Source of the DNA: Ferruginibacter sp. HRS2-29
GTDB lineage: Bacteria; Bacteroidota; Bacteroidia; Chitinophagales; Chitinophagaceae
DNA: 64,000 nt
Direction: 5' to 3'
Assembly: GCF_024343615.1 (NCBI RefSeq)
Contig: NZ_RJUB01000004.1
Location: forward strand, 62,001 to 126,000
Positions 1-6,975 of the stretch are shown one piece after another. Every line of letters begins with the position of its first letter. Positions within the stretch are counted from its first letter, which is position 1. The notes below the pieces were generated by a model. That model was not told the origin of the DNA and ran no database searches. It saw nothing but the letters and a program-made list of their open reading frames with translations. The translations under genes were made by a program, and so were the position numbers.

Positions 1-981
1 ATTATTTCCATGAATATAGATATGGAAGTTTTTATCCAGTTTTAGCACGCTCTTGAAAACACGGGCCTGTTTTTTTACAGCGGCATTATTTATTTCAAAA
101 GAATCCGCGATCATATTGCCCGATTCCTCTTCGTAGGTAGATTTAAATGTTTTGAACGCTTCTATCCCCTTTTCATTATTGATCACTTCAAAAGCGAATT
201 CGTCGAGATCGAAATTGTCTTTTTCTTTAAAATATTTCATCGAACGGTTGAGCAGATCGATCTTATCCGTTTTGGTAAGGTCAAATGATTCCTCCAGTTT
301 ATCCGTGACGAATTCTTTGTAAATGCTCAGCGTGTTGGAAGTCTGGTTGTAATTATCATTGCGCACTTTCAGTTTCAAAAATTCATCCACCCAGTATTGG
401 GCATCACCATTGCGATTGGTCTGATCAACAATCGCGACCTTATACCCTTCTTCTTTTTCTGTATCGAATATCAGGCAACCTTTGTCCAGCTTTTTAATAT
501 TGATGGCTTCTTCTTCGTAATCGACCTGGTATTTATTTTTCTTAGCCGCTACTTTCAGGTATGGTTCTTTACTTTCCGATTTGAAAATACCCACTGCTTT
601 GTGCAGGGCGCCTTCTATCTGTAACTGCTCAAAATAAGCTACGTACAGTTCGCCACTTTTTATTTTAGGGTGATTAGAAGTATCGTAAAGATGTTTGGTC
701 AATTGCTCGCTATTTGCATGAAAAGTTTCAGCATCATCAAAAATTGCGGAAACAAAATGATAGACCTCATTCAATCCCAGATCATCAGATGGATGATATA
801 ATCTATAAACCTCATTCGTTTTTTCAAAAGGCGTCAAAAAATATTGCTTCAGCAATTTTTCCAGCACATCATCCTGGATCTCATAAGGGGCTTCAGATAA
901 GACGTATTTTTCATCCAGCAATTTATTGCCTGCCTGGTGTATGGATAATTGTAGGAGGCTGGCTTCGGTATGATAGATCAT
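1..981 (-). CDS. Nucleoid-associated protein, NdpA/NA37 family (3' end cut off by window edge)
   Basis: The frame opens with ATG at 981 on the minus strand and stays open through 327 codons to the window edge, so the C-terminus is missing. The start reads MIYHTEASLLQLSIHQAGNK, and later stretches such as VYHFVSAIFDD, SGELYVAYFEQL and QYWVDEFLKLKVRND match what I know of the 37-kDa nucleoid-associated protein family (NdpA/YejK), common in Bacteroidota as a soluble protein of about 340 residues. Members bind the nucleoid; the precise role is not known. The gene stands alone, divergent from the next gene. Family assignment is from recognition of the sequence pattern, not from a search. Confidence 0.72.
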   Translation of the reverse strand, partial: MIYHTEASLLQLSIHQAGNKLLDEKYVLSEAPYEIQDDVLEKLLKQYFLTPFEKTNEVYRLYHPSDDLGLNEVYHFVSAIFDDAETFHANSEQLTKHLYDTSNHPKIKSGELYVAYFEQLQIEGALHKAVGIFKSESKEPYLKVAAKKNKYQVDYEEEAINIKKLDKGCLIFDTEKEEGYKVAIVDQTNRNGDAQYWVDEFLKLKVRNDNYNQTSNTLSIYKEFVTDKLEESFDLTKTDKIDLLNRSMKYFKEKDNFDLDEFAFEVINNEKGIEAFKTFKSTYEEESGNMIADSFEINNAAVKKQARVFKSVLKLDKNFHIYIHGNN

Positions 982-1200
982 TCAACGCAATTTTTGGTAT
1001 GAGCCGCGAAAATAGTGAAGAAAATAGTGTCAATGACTGTCACTGCTTCAAAAAGATGGATGATATGTAACTCATTTTACCTTACCCATTGATACATATT
1101 GTTTTTATAGATATCTTAAAAAGACTGCTTCACCTGACATTTTTCCCCATTTTCAAATTGTAGTATAATTATTGCAATAGGTCGGGTTTAAACATATCTC

Positions 1201-1464
1201 ATGAAATTTGACTTTGTGCGAAATATACAATTCACTAAACTTTTGAAGGTAAACGGGCAATTGAAGGAATTCAACTTCCGTAAGGCCAATCCCCATAACG
1301 ATGGAATTTTCTCTGTAGATGTAAGTGATGACAGGGGGAACCGTGTAATGCTTCAGATGCAGAAAGATGACGGTACCTGGAAGATCATCACCCCGGGATT
1401 GCCAAAATGGGTGCAGGAAAAAGAGGTAATTTTTAATGAAGTGATAGAGGAAGAACTCAAATAG
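1201..1464 (+). CDS. Small conserved-looking hypothetical protein (87 aa)
   Basis: An 87-residue soluble, mixed-charge protein with no signal peptide or membrane segment. It begins MKFDFVRNIQFTKLLKVNG and ends in an acidic helix (VIEEELK). I do not recognise a family. Codon use and composition fit neighbouring genes, and its stop is followed within 13 bases by an inverted repeat (1478-1517) that separates it from the convergent rhomboid gene, which supports it being a real transcription unit. The N-terminal half has a beta-strand-like alternating pattern (FNFRKANPHNDGIFSVDV) suggestive of a small beta sheet. Function unknown. Confidence 0.6.
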   Translation: MKFDFVRNIQFTKLLKVNGQLKEFNFRKANPHNDGIFSVDVSDDRGNRVMLQMQKDDGTWKIITPGLPKWVQEKEVIFNEVIEEELK

Positions 1465-1477
1465 TTAAAGGATGATG

Positions 1478-1517
1478 GTTCAATGGATAATGAATAATTG
1501 ATCATTATCCATTGAAC
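1478..1517. repeat. Intergenic inverted repeat, 16-bp arms, ATTATCCATT family
   Basis: Arms 1478-1493 and 1502-1517 are perfect reverse complements around an 8-nt loop. The arm contains the AATGGATAATG unit seen at many other loci in the window. It lies between convergent genes and could terminate both. A further half-copy (ttatccattatt) continues into the rhomboid gene and supplies its last codons and stop. Confidence 0.85.
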
Positions 1518-1519
1518 AG

Positions 1520-2260
1520 TTATCCATTATTCTTTTCTTTTTTCACAAAACTCTTCACCAGCAATAATCCTGCGGCAAACCCGCCGATATGGGCCGCATA
1601 AGCGATCCCACTGGCTTCGCTTCCGCCAAGATAACCGGTACCATTTGCTATCTGCAAGGCAATCCAGAAGCCAAGTACGATGAATGCCGGTAGCCGGACG
1701 AGCAGTATAAATATCAGTACCTTGACTTTTTTGCCCGGAAACAAAAGCAGGTAACCACCCATCACACCCGAAATAGCTCCGGATGCGCCAAGACTTGGTA
1801 CCAGGTGATCTTCCCCGAAAAGATAATCGGTGCCAACATGCGTAAGAGATGCCAGTACACCACACAAAAGATAAAATAGCAGATAACGCAGGTGCCCCAT
1901 CCTGTCTTCAAGGTTATCGCCGAAAATAAGCAGGTACAACATATTTCCTGCTATATGCCCGATCCCGCCATGCATGAACATTGAAGTCAGCAAGGTAAGA
2001 TAAACACTGAAAGGAGTCGGGCCAAGGCCGGGCACTGTCACATCCCGCCCACTGAGAGGGTCATTGACTGTTATAGGAGAAGTAACGATATCTGTTCCGC
2101 TCATGATCTCTGTCGGCACTGTAGCATGGCTGAAAGTAAAATCCAGGTCTGTCCCCCACTTCTGGTAGATAATAAAAACGATGATGTTAATAGCGATCAA
2201 TATGATATTGACAAACGGAAATATCTTGCGGTCTGAGTTATCATCACCAATGGGCAGCAT
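1520..2260 (-). CDS. Rhomboid family intramembrane serine protease
   Basis: A polytopic membrane protein of 246 residues starting MLPIGDDNSDRKIFPFVN; the frame is open further upstream to 2341, but the first membrane segment follows this start closely, so I prefer 2260. Rhomboid hallmarks are present: the conserved HGGIGHIAGNMLYL segment in TM2, the GASGAISGVMGGY segment with the nucleophilic serine of GxSG, and the C-terminal AHIGGFAAGLL carrying the catalytic histidine. The family cleaves single-pass membrane substrates within the bilayer. A loop of about 45 residues rich in Thr, Pro and Val lies between TM1 and TM2. The last residues (NNG) and the stop are encoded by an intergenic repeat unit, so the C-terminus may have been altered by that repeat. 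A second rhomboid lies at 27306. Confidence 0.9.
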   Translation of the reverse strand: MLPIGDDNSDRKIFPFVNIILIAINIIVFIIYQKWGTDLDFTFSHATVPTEIMSGTDIVTSPITVNDPLSGRDVTVPGLGPTPFSVYLTLLTSMFMHGGIGHIAGNMLYLLIFGDNLEDRMGHLRYLLFYLLCGVLASLTHVGTDYLFGEDHLVPSLGASGAISGVMGGYLLLFPGKKVKVLIFILLVRLPAFIVLGFWIALQIANGTGYLGGSEASGIAYAAHIGGFAAGLLLVKSFVKKEKNNG

Positions 2261-2427
2261 ATTTTTTATTTGAAGTAAATATACAGGACTGTGGCAAATA
2301 GTTTTGAACTTGTGGAAATCTAAGTCCTTTATTGAATACACTACTACCCACAGTCTGATAGATGAAAATATATCATTTACCTGTCTAAAGCATTATGCGC
2401 ATATGCATCAACGTTAGAAAACAATTT

Positions 2428-2688
2428 TCAACGCAATGATCTTTGCCGGATGATAAAAAAGGAATATTTTTTTCCGAGCAGCACTGCCGCTTTTTTTACC
2501 AACCCACTCACTTCCTGCAGGCCGATATCGGCAAACCTGCTGAACCTGCGGCTTCCGCCATAATATGGCACCACTGCGGAGGTGTGGTTTTCTGTTTTGA
2601 AATACATTTTCGACATCGCATCCTCCAATGTTATATAATCCGCTTCCGCGGCGTTCTCCACTTCAATGTTTACAATATACTTTGCCAT
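2428..2688 (-). CDS. Small hypothetical protein (86 aa)
   Basis: Begins MAKYIVNIEVENAAEADYIT; an alternative ATG lies two codons upstream at 2694. The N-terminal half looks like an alpha/beta fold similar in pattern to small stress or DNA-damage-inducible proteins, with a hydrophilic middle (MYFKTENHTSAVVPYYGG) and a basic C-terminal end. No signal peptide or membrane helix. I do not recognise a family. It is a single-gene unit on the minus strand; the region upstream is AT-rich. Function unknown. Confidence 0.55.
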   Translation of the reverse strand: MAKYIVNIEVENAAEADYITLEDAMSKMYFKTENHTSAVVPYYGGSRRFSRFADIGLQEVSGLVKKAAVLLGKKYSFFIIRQRSLR

Positions 2689-2800
2689 GTTCAATAATTT
2701 TATTTGTGTGAAATGGCATACAAACGAATCGGCTTCGTTTTCAAAAATACATAAAAAATAATTAGTCTACCGTTTTAGTAGGATATTAATTTTTATCGTT

Positions 2801-2808
2801 TATATTTG
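2801..2808 (+). promoter_or_regulatory. Bacteroidota -7 element TATATTTG ahead of tRNA-like sequence
   Basis: TATATTTG matches the TAnnTTTG -7 consensus and ends nine bases before the tRNA-like sequence at 2818. No clear TTG -33 box is visible at the usual distance. It suggests the tRNA-like sequence is transcribed from its own promoter. Confidence 0.45.
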
Positions 2809-2817
2809 TAGTATAAA

Positions 2818-2893
2818 TGGTCATGTGACTGAATGGTGAGGTACAGGTCTCATACTACTTGCAACGCCGGTTCGATTCCGGCCATTGGCCACA
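2818..2893 (+). tRNA. Atypical tRNA-like sequence, CAT anticodon (tRNA-Met-like; possibly a pseudo-tRNA)
   Basis: The T arm is canonical: GCCGG/CCGGC stem around TTCGATT. A D-loop-like segment (GAATGGTGA) has the GG pair. The anticodon stem CAGGT/ACTTG encloses CTCATACT, an 8-nt loop with CAT in the anticodon position after a U. The acceptor TGGTCA pairs with TGGCCA, but the 3' strand has an extra T, and a T-T mismatch sits at the base. These irregularities mean it could be a degenerate tRNA. Supporting a real gene are the 76-nt length and a -7 promoter element immediately upstream. There is no encoded CCA in the normal position (the 3' end reads CCACA). Confidence 0.45.
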
Positions 2894-3100
2894 GTCTACT
2901 GAACAAACTCCTTGTTTGTCAGAAAAACGGGTGATGTGTCTACATTACCCTTTTTATGCTACCATTTTTTGACAGTTTTAACTTACTCATTAAAAAGTCT
3001 TGAACAGATAATACCGTTACAACTTTTTTTTAAAAAAAAGTGTAACAGGAATGGAGGGGTAGAAATAATTGATGTGCAACAGAGGTACATCAAAAATAAA
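2894..3100. other. Non-coding stretch after the tRNA-like sequence
   Basis: About 200 bases, AT-rich, with no convincing gene. An open frame on the plus strand here has a random-looking composition. Contains the T-tail of the minus-strand terminator at its right end. Confidence 0.5.
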
Positions 3101-3122
3101 AAGGCTTGTAAAAACAAGCCTT
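3101..3122 (-). terminator. Intrinsic terminator of the 3160-3531 gene
   Basis: Perfect 9-bp stem AAGGCTTGT/ACAAGCCTT with an AAAA loop. Read on the minus strand it is followed by TTTATTTTTG, a U-rich tail. It lies 38 bases past the stop of the minus-strand gene. Confidence 0.85.
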
Positions 3123-3159
3123 CGCATACAGCATACGCTGTGGTTGAAATATACCTTCT

Positions 3160-3531
3160 TTAAAATATCCTTGTAAGATCAGCGCCTATCACCAATGCAG
3201 CAATCATCACACCGATATCCACCAGCACTGCCAGCGCAAAAACCGGGATGGTGATCTTTGTTGGCAATGCCGCAAGATTGGTGATAAAAGTGAGCACTAA
3301 TGCTGCGATGATCGGGATAAAAAGGGAGAAATGGATCCCGGCGAGCAATGCGATGGCCAGTGTTGCCGGCGCGAGTATACATGCCTGCAATGGCAGGATG
3401 ATCCCCATCCACATCAGGCGTTTACCTTCCTGCTTTGTACACCAGGTAAAAAAACGGGCGATGATATTCGTTTTTATGTGTTTGTTAGTATAAGTGGTAG
3501 TTGCTGAGTGAAATAAAGTGGTGGTTGCCAT
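3160..3531 (-). CDS. Small integral membrane protein (123 aa), unknown function
   Basis: Start taken at MATTTLFHSATTTYTNKH; the frame is open 11 codons further, but that extension is not protein-like. After a soluble N-terminus of about 40 residues ending in KRLMWMG, there are three hydrophobic segments: residues 42-62 (ILPLQACILAPATLAIALLA), 64-84, and 92-112 (ITIPVFALAVLVDIGVMIAA). The composition is that of an inner-membrane protein. No catalytic motif is apparent and I do not recognise a family. Monocistronic, with a strong terminator downstream. Confidence 0.65.
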   Translation of the reverse strand: MATTTLFHSATTTYTNKHIKTNIIARFFTWCTKQEGKRLMWMGIILPLQACILAPATLAIALLAGIHFSLFIPIIAALVLTFITNLAALPTKITIPVFALAVLVDIGVMIAALVIGADLTRIF

Positions 3532-3687
3532 GATGTTTAATTTTATAACACAAATCTCGCTCAATCAACCCTGCTGCAAAATGACCGGCACTATATCTGA
3601 ATATGATTTTTATCATTTTTCAAAAACCGGTTATTTCTTAAAAAATGACTTGAAAAGAATCGGCGCTTTGCGTAATTTTAAAGCACA

Positions 3688-4308
3688 ATGGAACTTAAAG
3701 AAACATTCCTTCACCTGGTTGGCCGGTATGCCGCCGGCAGCGACGTTGCGGCAACACTCTGGCAGCAAATAGAGAAACAATATTCCGCCAAGAAAAGGCA
3801 TTACCACAACTTTGCTCATCTTGAAAATCTGCTGAAAGAACTCGTTGAAATCAGGCAAGGGGTAGAGGATTGGGATGCTGTTTTGTTTACCATATTTTAC
3901 CATGATATCGTATACAATCCTTTGAGGAGAGATAATGAAGATAAAAGCGCCGCGATGGCAGTGAAAGTTATGCAATCGCTACAGGTTCCGGAACCGGTAG
4001 TGTTGCATTGCAGGGAAATGATCCTCGCTACCAAAAAACATCAGCATTCCCCGGACAACGATACCAATCTTTTCACCGATGCCGACCTATGCATATTGGG
4101 CAGCGAACCGGAGGAGTACAAAGCTTACAGCCTGGCAGTAAGAAAAGAATACACCGGGTTTCCCGATCTTTTATATAAACCCGGAAGAAAAAAAGTACTG
4201 CAAAATTTCCTGCAGATGGAACAGATATTCAAGACGCCTCATTTTTTTTCCCTATATGAAAAACAGGCGCGAAAAAACATCCAGGAAGAATTAAGAAATA
4301 AAAAATGA
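3688..4308 (+). CDS. HD-domain metal-dependent phosphohydrolase (COG4339-like)
   Basis: A 206-residue soluble protein. RHYHNFAHLENLL (residues 36-48) and FYHDIVYNP (about 71-79) supply the His and His-Asp metal ligands expected of a predicted HD-superfamily hydrolase, and FTDADLCILGS (about 127-137) supplies the later Asp. The size and the motif order fit the COG4339 group of predicted HD phosphohydrolases, whose substrates are generally unknown. It begins at an ATG with an A-rich leader, and ends 46 bases before cydA, but cydA has its own promoter element, so the two may not be co-transcribed. Confidence 0.8.
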   Translation: MELKETFLHLVGRYAAGSDVAATLWQQIEKQYSAKKRHYHNFAHLENLLKELVEIRQGVEDWDAVLFTIFYHDIVYNPLRRDNEDKSAAMAVKVMQSLQVPEPVVLHCREMILATKKHQHSPDNDTNLFTDADLCILGSEPEEYKAYSLAVRKEYTGFPDLLYKPGRKKVLQNFLQMEQIFKTPHFFSLYEKQARKNIQEELRNKK

Positions 4309-4323
4309 TACCCGTTTTCAGCA

Positions 4324-4331
4324 TACCTTTG
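4324..4331 (+). promoter_or_regulatory. -7 element TACCTTTG upstream of cydA
   Basis: TACCTTTG matches TAnnTTTG and lies 23 bases before the cydA start at 4355. The -33 region is not obvious. It predicts a short leader of about 20 bases for the cydAB transcript. Confidence 0.55.
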
Positions 4332-4354
4332 CGGCGGATAAAAAACTGTTTCTT

Positions 4355-5671
4355 ATGGACGATTTTATCGCAGCCCGCTCCCAGATGGCCCTCTCTCTCG
4401 GATTTCACATTATTTTCTCCTGTATAGGTATGGTGATGCCTTTTTTCATGGCAGTTTCACATTACTACTGGATCAAGACAAACAACGATGTTTATAAAAA
4501 TGTAACCAAAGCCTGGAGCAAAGGCGTAGCGATCTTTTTTGCTACCGGCGCTGTTTCCGGAACTGTTTTATCTTTTGAACTCGGATTACTTTGGCCCACA
4601 TTCATGAAACATGCAGGGCCTATTTTCGGCATGCCTTTTTCCCTGGAAGGAACGGCTTTTTTCATTGAAGCCATCGCACTCGGATTTTTCTTATATGGCT
4701 GGGGACGCTTCAACAAATGGTTCCATTGGTTCACCGGCGTAATTGTCGGCATCAGCGGGTTGATTTCAGGAATACTCGTAGTGGCGGCCAATGCCTGGAT
4801 GAACAGTCCCGCCGGGTTCGATTATGTCGACGGACAATACATCAATATCGATCCCATCAAAGCCATGTTCAACAAAGCATGGTTTTCACAATCCCTGCAT
4901 ATGTCGCTCGCGGCCTTTGCTGCTACCGGTTTTGCGGTGGCGGGCATACATGCGTTGATGATATTGAAAAACAAAAATGTTTTATTTCATACCAAGGCTT
5001 TCAAGATAGCAGCGGTATTCGGGTGTATTGCAGCATTGCTGCAGACTGTCAGCGGCGATCATTCCGCGAAAGATATCGCCAAAAGGCAGCCGGCAAAACT
5101 TGCAGCGATGGAAGCGCATTTCAAAACTGAAAGTTCGGCATCTCTTATCATCGGCGGCATTCCCAACGAAAAAACCAAAACAGTCGATTATGCCATACGT
5201 ATACCGGGTGCATTGAGTTTCCTGGCGCACGGCGATTTCAAAAGTGAAGTGAAAGGCCTCGACCAGATCCCTGCGGATGAACAACCGCCGGTGGCCATCA
5301 CGCATTACGCTTTCCAGGTGATGGTTGGCCTCGGAACTATCATGATGCTCATCGCTGTGCTGTATTTCATAGCAGTGCTGCGCAAAAAGAACTGGCGCAA
5401 TAGTAAATGGCTGCTCAAACTTTTTGTGCTGGCCACCCCCATGGGTTTCATCGCGGTAGAAGCCGGCTGGACCGTTACGGAAGTGGGCAGGCAGCCATGG
5501 ATCATCAACGGTGTGATGAAAACCAAAGATGCTGTTACCCCGATGCCGGGCATCGCTTATTCATTTTATTTATTTACCGCCGTATATTTTTCGCTGGCGC
5601 TGATCGTGATATATATGTTGTACAGGCAGATAAAGATGGTGGGGAAATTATACGATGTTGATAATGGATAA
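4355..5671 (+). CDS. cydA: Cytochrome bd quinol oxidase subunit I
   Basis: A 438-residue polytopic membrane protein of the CydA family, which with CydB oxidises quinol and reduces O2 to water at high affinity. Visible hallmarks: the N-terminal haem-ligand region ALSLGFHIIFS (His18), the acidic proton-path segment SLEGTAFFIEAIALGFFLYGW, SLHMSLAAFAATGF carrying the second haem histidine, and the GRQPWI quinol-site motif near residue 375. The length indicates the short Q-loop version. The last three residues (DNG) and the stop are encoded by the intergenic AATGGATAAT repeat unit, so the true ancestral C-terminus may have differed. cydB follows after a 170-base repeat-filled spacer. Confidence 0.96.
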   Translation: MDDFIAARSQMALSLGFHIIFSCIGMVMPFFMAVSHYYWIKTNNDVYKNVTKAWSKGVAIFFATGAVSGTVLSFELGLLWPTFMKHAGPIFGMPFSLEGTAFFIEAIALGFFLYGWGRFNKWFHWFTGVIVGISGLISGILVVAANAWMNSPAGFDYVDGQYINIDPIKAMFNKAWFSQSLHMSLAAFAATGFAVAGIHALMILKNKNVLFHTKAFKIAAVFGCIAALLQTVSGDHSAKDIAKRQPAKLAAMEAHFKTESSASLIIGGIPNEKTKTVDYAIRIPGALSFLAHGDFKSEVKGLDQIPADEQPPVAITHYAFQVMVGLGTIMMLIAVLYFIAVLRKKNWRNSKWLLKLFVLATPMGFIAVEAGWTVTEVGRQPWIINGVMKTKDAVTPMPGIAYSFYLFTAVYFSLALIVIYMLYRQIKMVGKLYDVDNG

Positions 5672-5822
5672 TGGGTAATGGATAATGGATAATGGAATAA
5701 TGGATAATGGGATAATGGATAATGGGATAATGGGATAATGCATCCATGCGGACATTTTTTAAAAGATTAAAGAACATACAATTTGAAAACATTGTCCATT
5801 ATCCATTATTCAATTATCCATT
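5660..5822. repeat. Inverted-arm element between cydA and cydB (ATTATCCATT family)
   Basis: The left arm (5660-5740) is a run of about ten imperfect GATAATGG units. The right arm (about 5791-5822) carries the reverse complement (ATTATCCATTATTC and ATTATCCATT). The spacer between them (about 50 nt) is unrelated. The element splits the cydAB operon and includes the cydA stop codon. Confidence 0.85.
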
Positions 5823-5841
5823 TGCCTTAAAAATATTGATC

Positions 5842-6852
5842 ATGCTTTACGTAGTCATTGCATATTTATGGGTTTCCGTGCTGCTTTACCTGCTGATGGG
5901 CGGGGCGGATTTTGGCGCGGGCATCATCGAATTGTTCACTTCCAAAAAGAACCGTCCGCGTACGCACCGCACCATGTACCGTGCGATCGGCCCTATCTGG
6001 GAAGCGAACCACATGTGGCTCATCATCGCCATCGTGATCTTATTCGTAGGTTTTCCGGAAATATATTCTACCATGTCGGTATCGTTGCATATCCCGCTCA
6101 CCGCGATGTTGCTGGGTATCATAGCCCGGGGAACGGCATTTACGTTCAGGCATTACGATGCAGTAGTCGACGATATGCAGGTGATCTATCGCCGCATTTT
6201 CATGTATGCCAGTTGCATCACCCCACTCTTCCTGGGCATCATCGCCGGCAGCGCTGTATCGGGAAAGATCGATCCCGGTGCGCATAATTTCCTGGAGGGT
6301 TATATTTTCAGCTGGCTCAATCTTTTTTCTGTAGCAGTAGGAATTTTTACGGTGGCTATCTGCGGCTTCCTGGCGGCAGTATACCTCATCGGCGAAACGG
6401 ATAACGAAGAAGATACGCAGCGTTTTATAGCCAAAGCCAGGACCACTAATATTATTGCGGCAATAGCTGGAGTACTTGTTTTTATCGCAGCAAAAATTGA
6501 CGGCATCCCGCTGAAAGAATGGGTGTTTGGCAATGCCGTTGGCATAAGCGCCATCACCGCCGCATCGCTTTCACTGGTATTATTCTGGTGGCTGGTAAAA
6601 AAAGGAAAACGGTTTATCCTCCGCGTTCTCGCGGGCTTCCAGGTAACGATGATATTACTGACTACTACTTACAGGCATTTCCCGGATATCGTTTTGCTCA
6701 AAAACGGCGCACACCTTTCCTTACTTGAAAACAGCGGACATGAAAAAACGATCTACTCGTTAGGTCTTGCTTTGCTGATCGGTAGCATTTTCATCCTGCC
6801 CGCCCTGTTCTACCTCGTATATGATTTCCAAAAGAAAAAAATCAAGAGCTAG
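5842..6852 (+). CDS. cydB: Cytochrome bd quinol oxidase subunit II
   Basis: A 336-residue multi-spanning membrane protein. The start at MLYVVIAYLWVSVLL (5842) places the first membrane helix at the N-terminus, as usual for CydB; the open frame upstream to 5746 is translated repeat sequence and not credible. The GGADFGAGIIEL segment after TM1 and PIWEANHMWLI (residues about 52-62) are CydB signatures. It partners CydA in the membrane to form the oxidase. It lies downstream of cydA on the same strand, separated only by a repeat element, so co-transcription is expected. Confidence 0.95.
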   Translation: MLYVVIAYLWVSVLLYLLMGGADFGAGIIELFTSKKNRPRTHRTMYRAIGPIWEANHMWLIIAIVILFVGFPEIYSTMSVSLHIPLTAMLLGIIARGTAFTFRHYDAVVDDMQVIYRRIFMYASCITPLFLGIIAGSAVSGKIDPGAHNFLEGYIFSWLNLFSVAVGIFTVAICGFLAAVYLIGETDNEEDTQRFIAKARTTNIIAAIAGVLVFIAAKIDGIPLKEWVFGNAVGISAITAASLSLVLFWWLVKKGKRFILRVLAGFQVTMILLTTTYRHFPDIVLLKNGAHLSLLENSGHEKTIYSLGLALLIGSIFILPALFYLVYDFQKKKIKS

Positions 6853-6885
6853 GCATCCCTTCACCCATGACCTTACCTTTCGCAT

Positions 6886-6922
6886 TCGTAATTCGTAATT
6901 TTTAATTTTTAATTTTTAATCG
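6886..6922. repeat. Single-arm AATTCGTAATT/TAATTTTTAA repeat tract
   Basis: Tandem attcgtaattcgtaattttt followed by TTTAATTTTTAATTTTTAAT. The same units form the two arms of the element at 27188-27297 and occur singly at 17774. No partner arm was found here. Confidence 0.7.
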
Positions 6923-6975
6923 TGTTCAGGCAACAGATCCTCCCCATCCCGTATCATATATGAAAAACATATAGC

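Noticed and set aside
1478..1517. Rho-independent terminator with a U tail
   Set aside because: The hairpin is strong, but no clean U-run follows it on either strand; it is listed as a repeat rather than as a terminator.
2912..3163. 83-codon plus-strand frame after the tRNA-like sequence
   Set aside because: AT-rich, random-like composition, and its end is the terminator of the opposite-strand gene.
5657..5740. CRISPR array candidate because of regularly repeated GATAATGG units
   Set aside because: Units are about 8 bases with no unique spacers between them, and the partner arm is a reverse complement. No cas gene is near.
5746..5841. Longer CydB start at 5746
   Set aside because: The 32 extra residues are translated repeat and spacer sequence and precede a normal N-terminal membrane helix.
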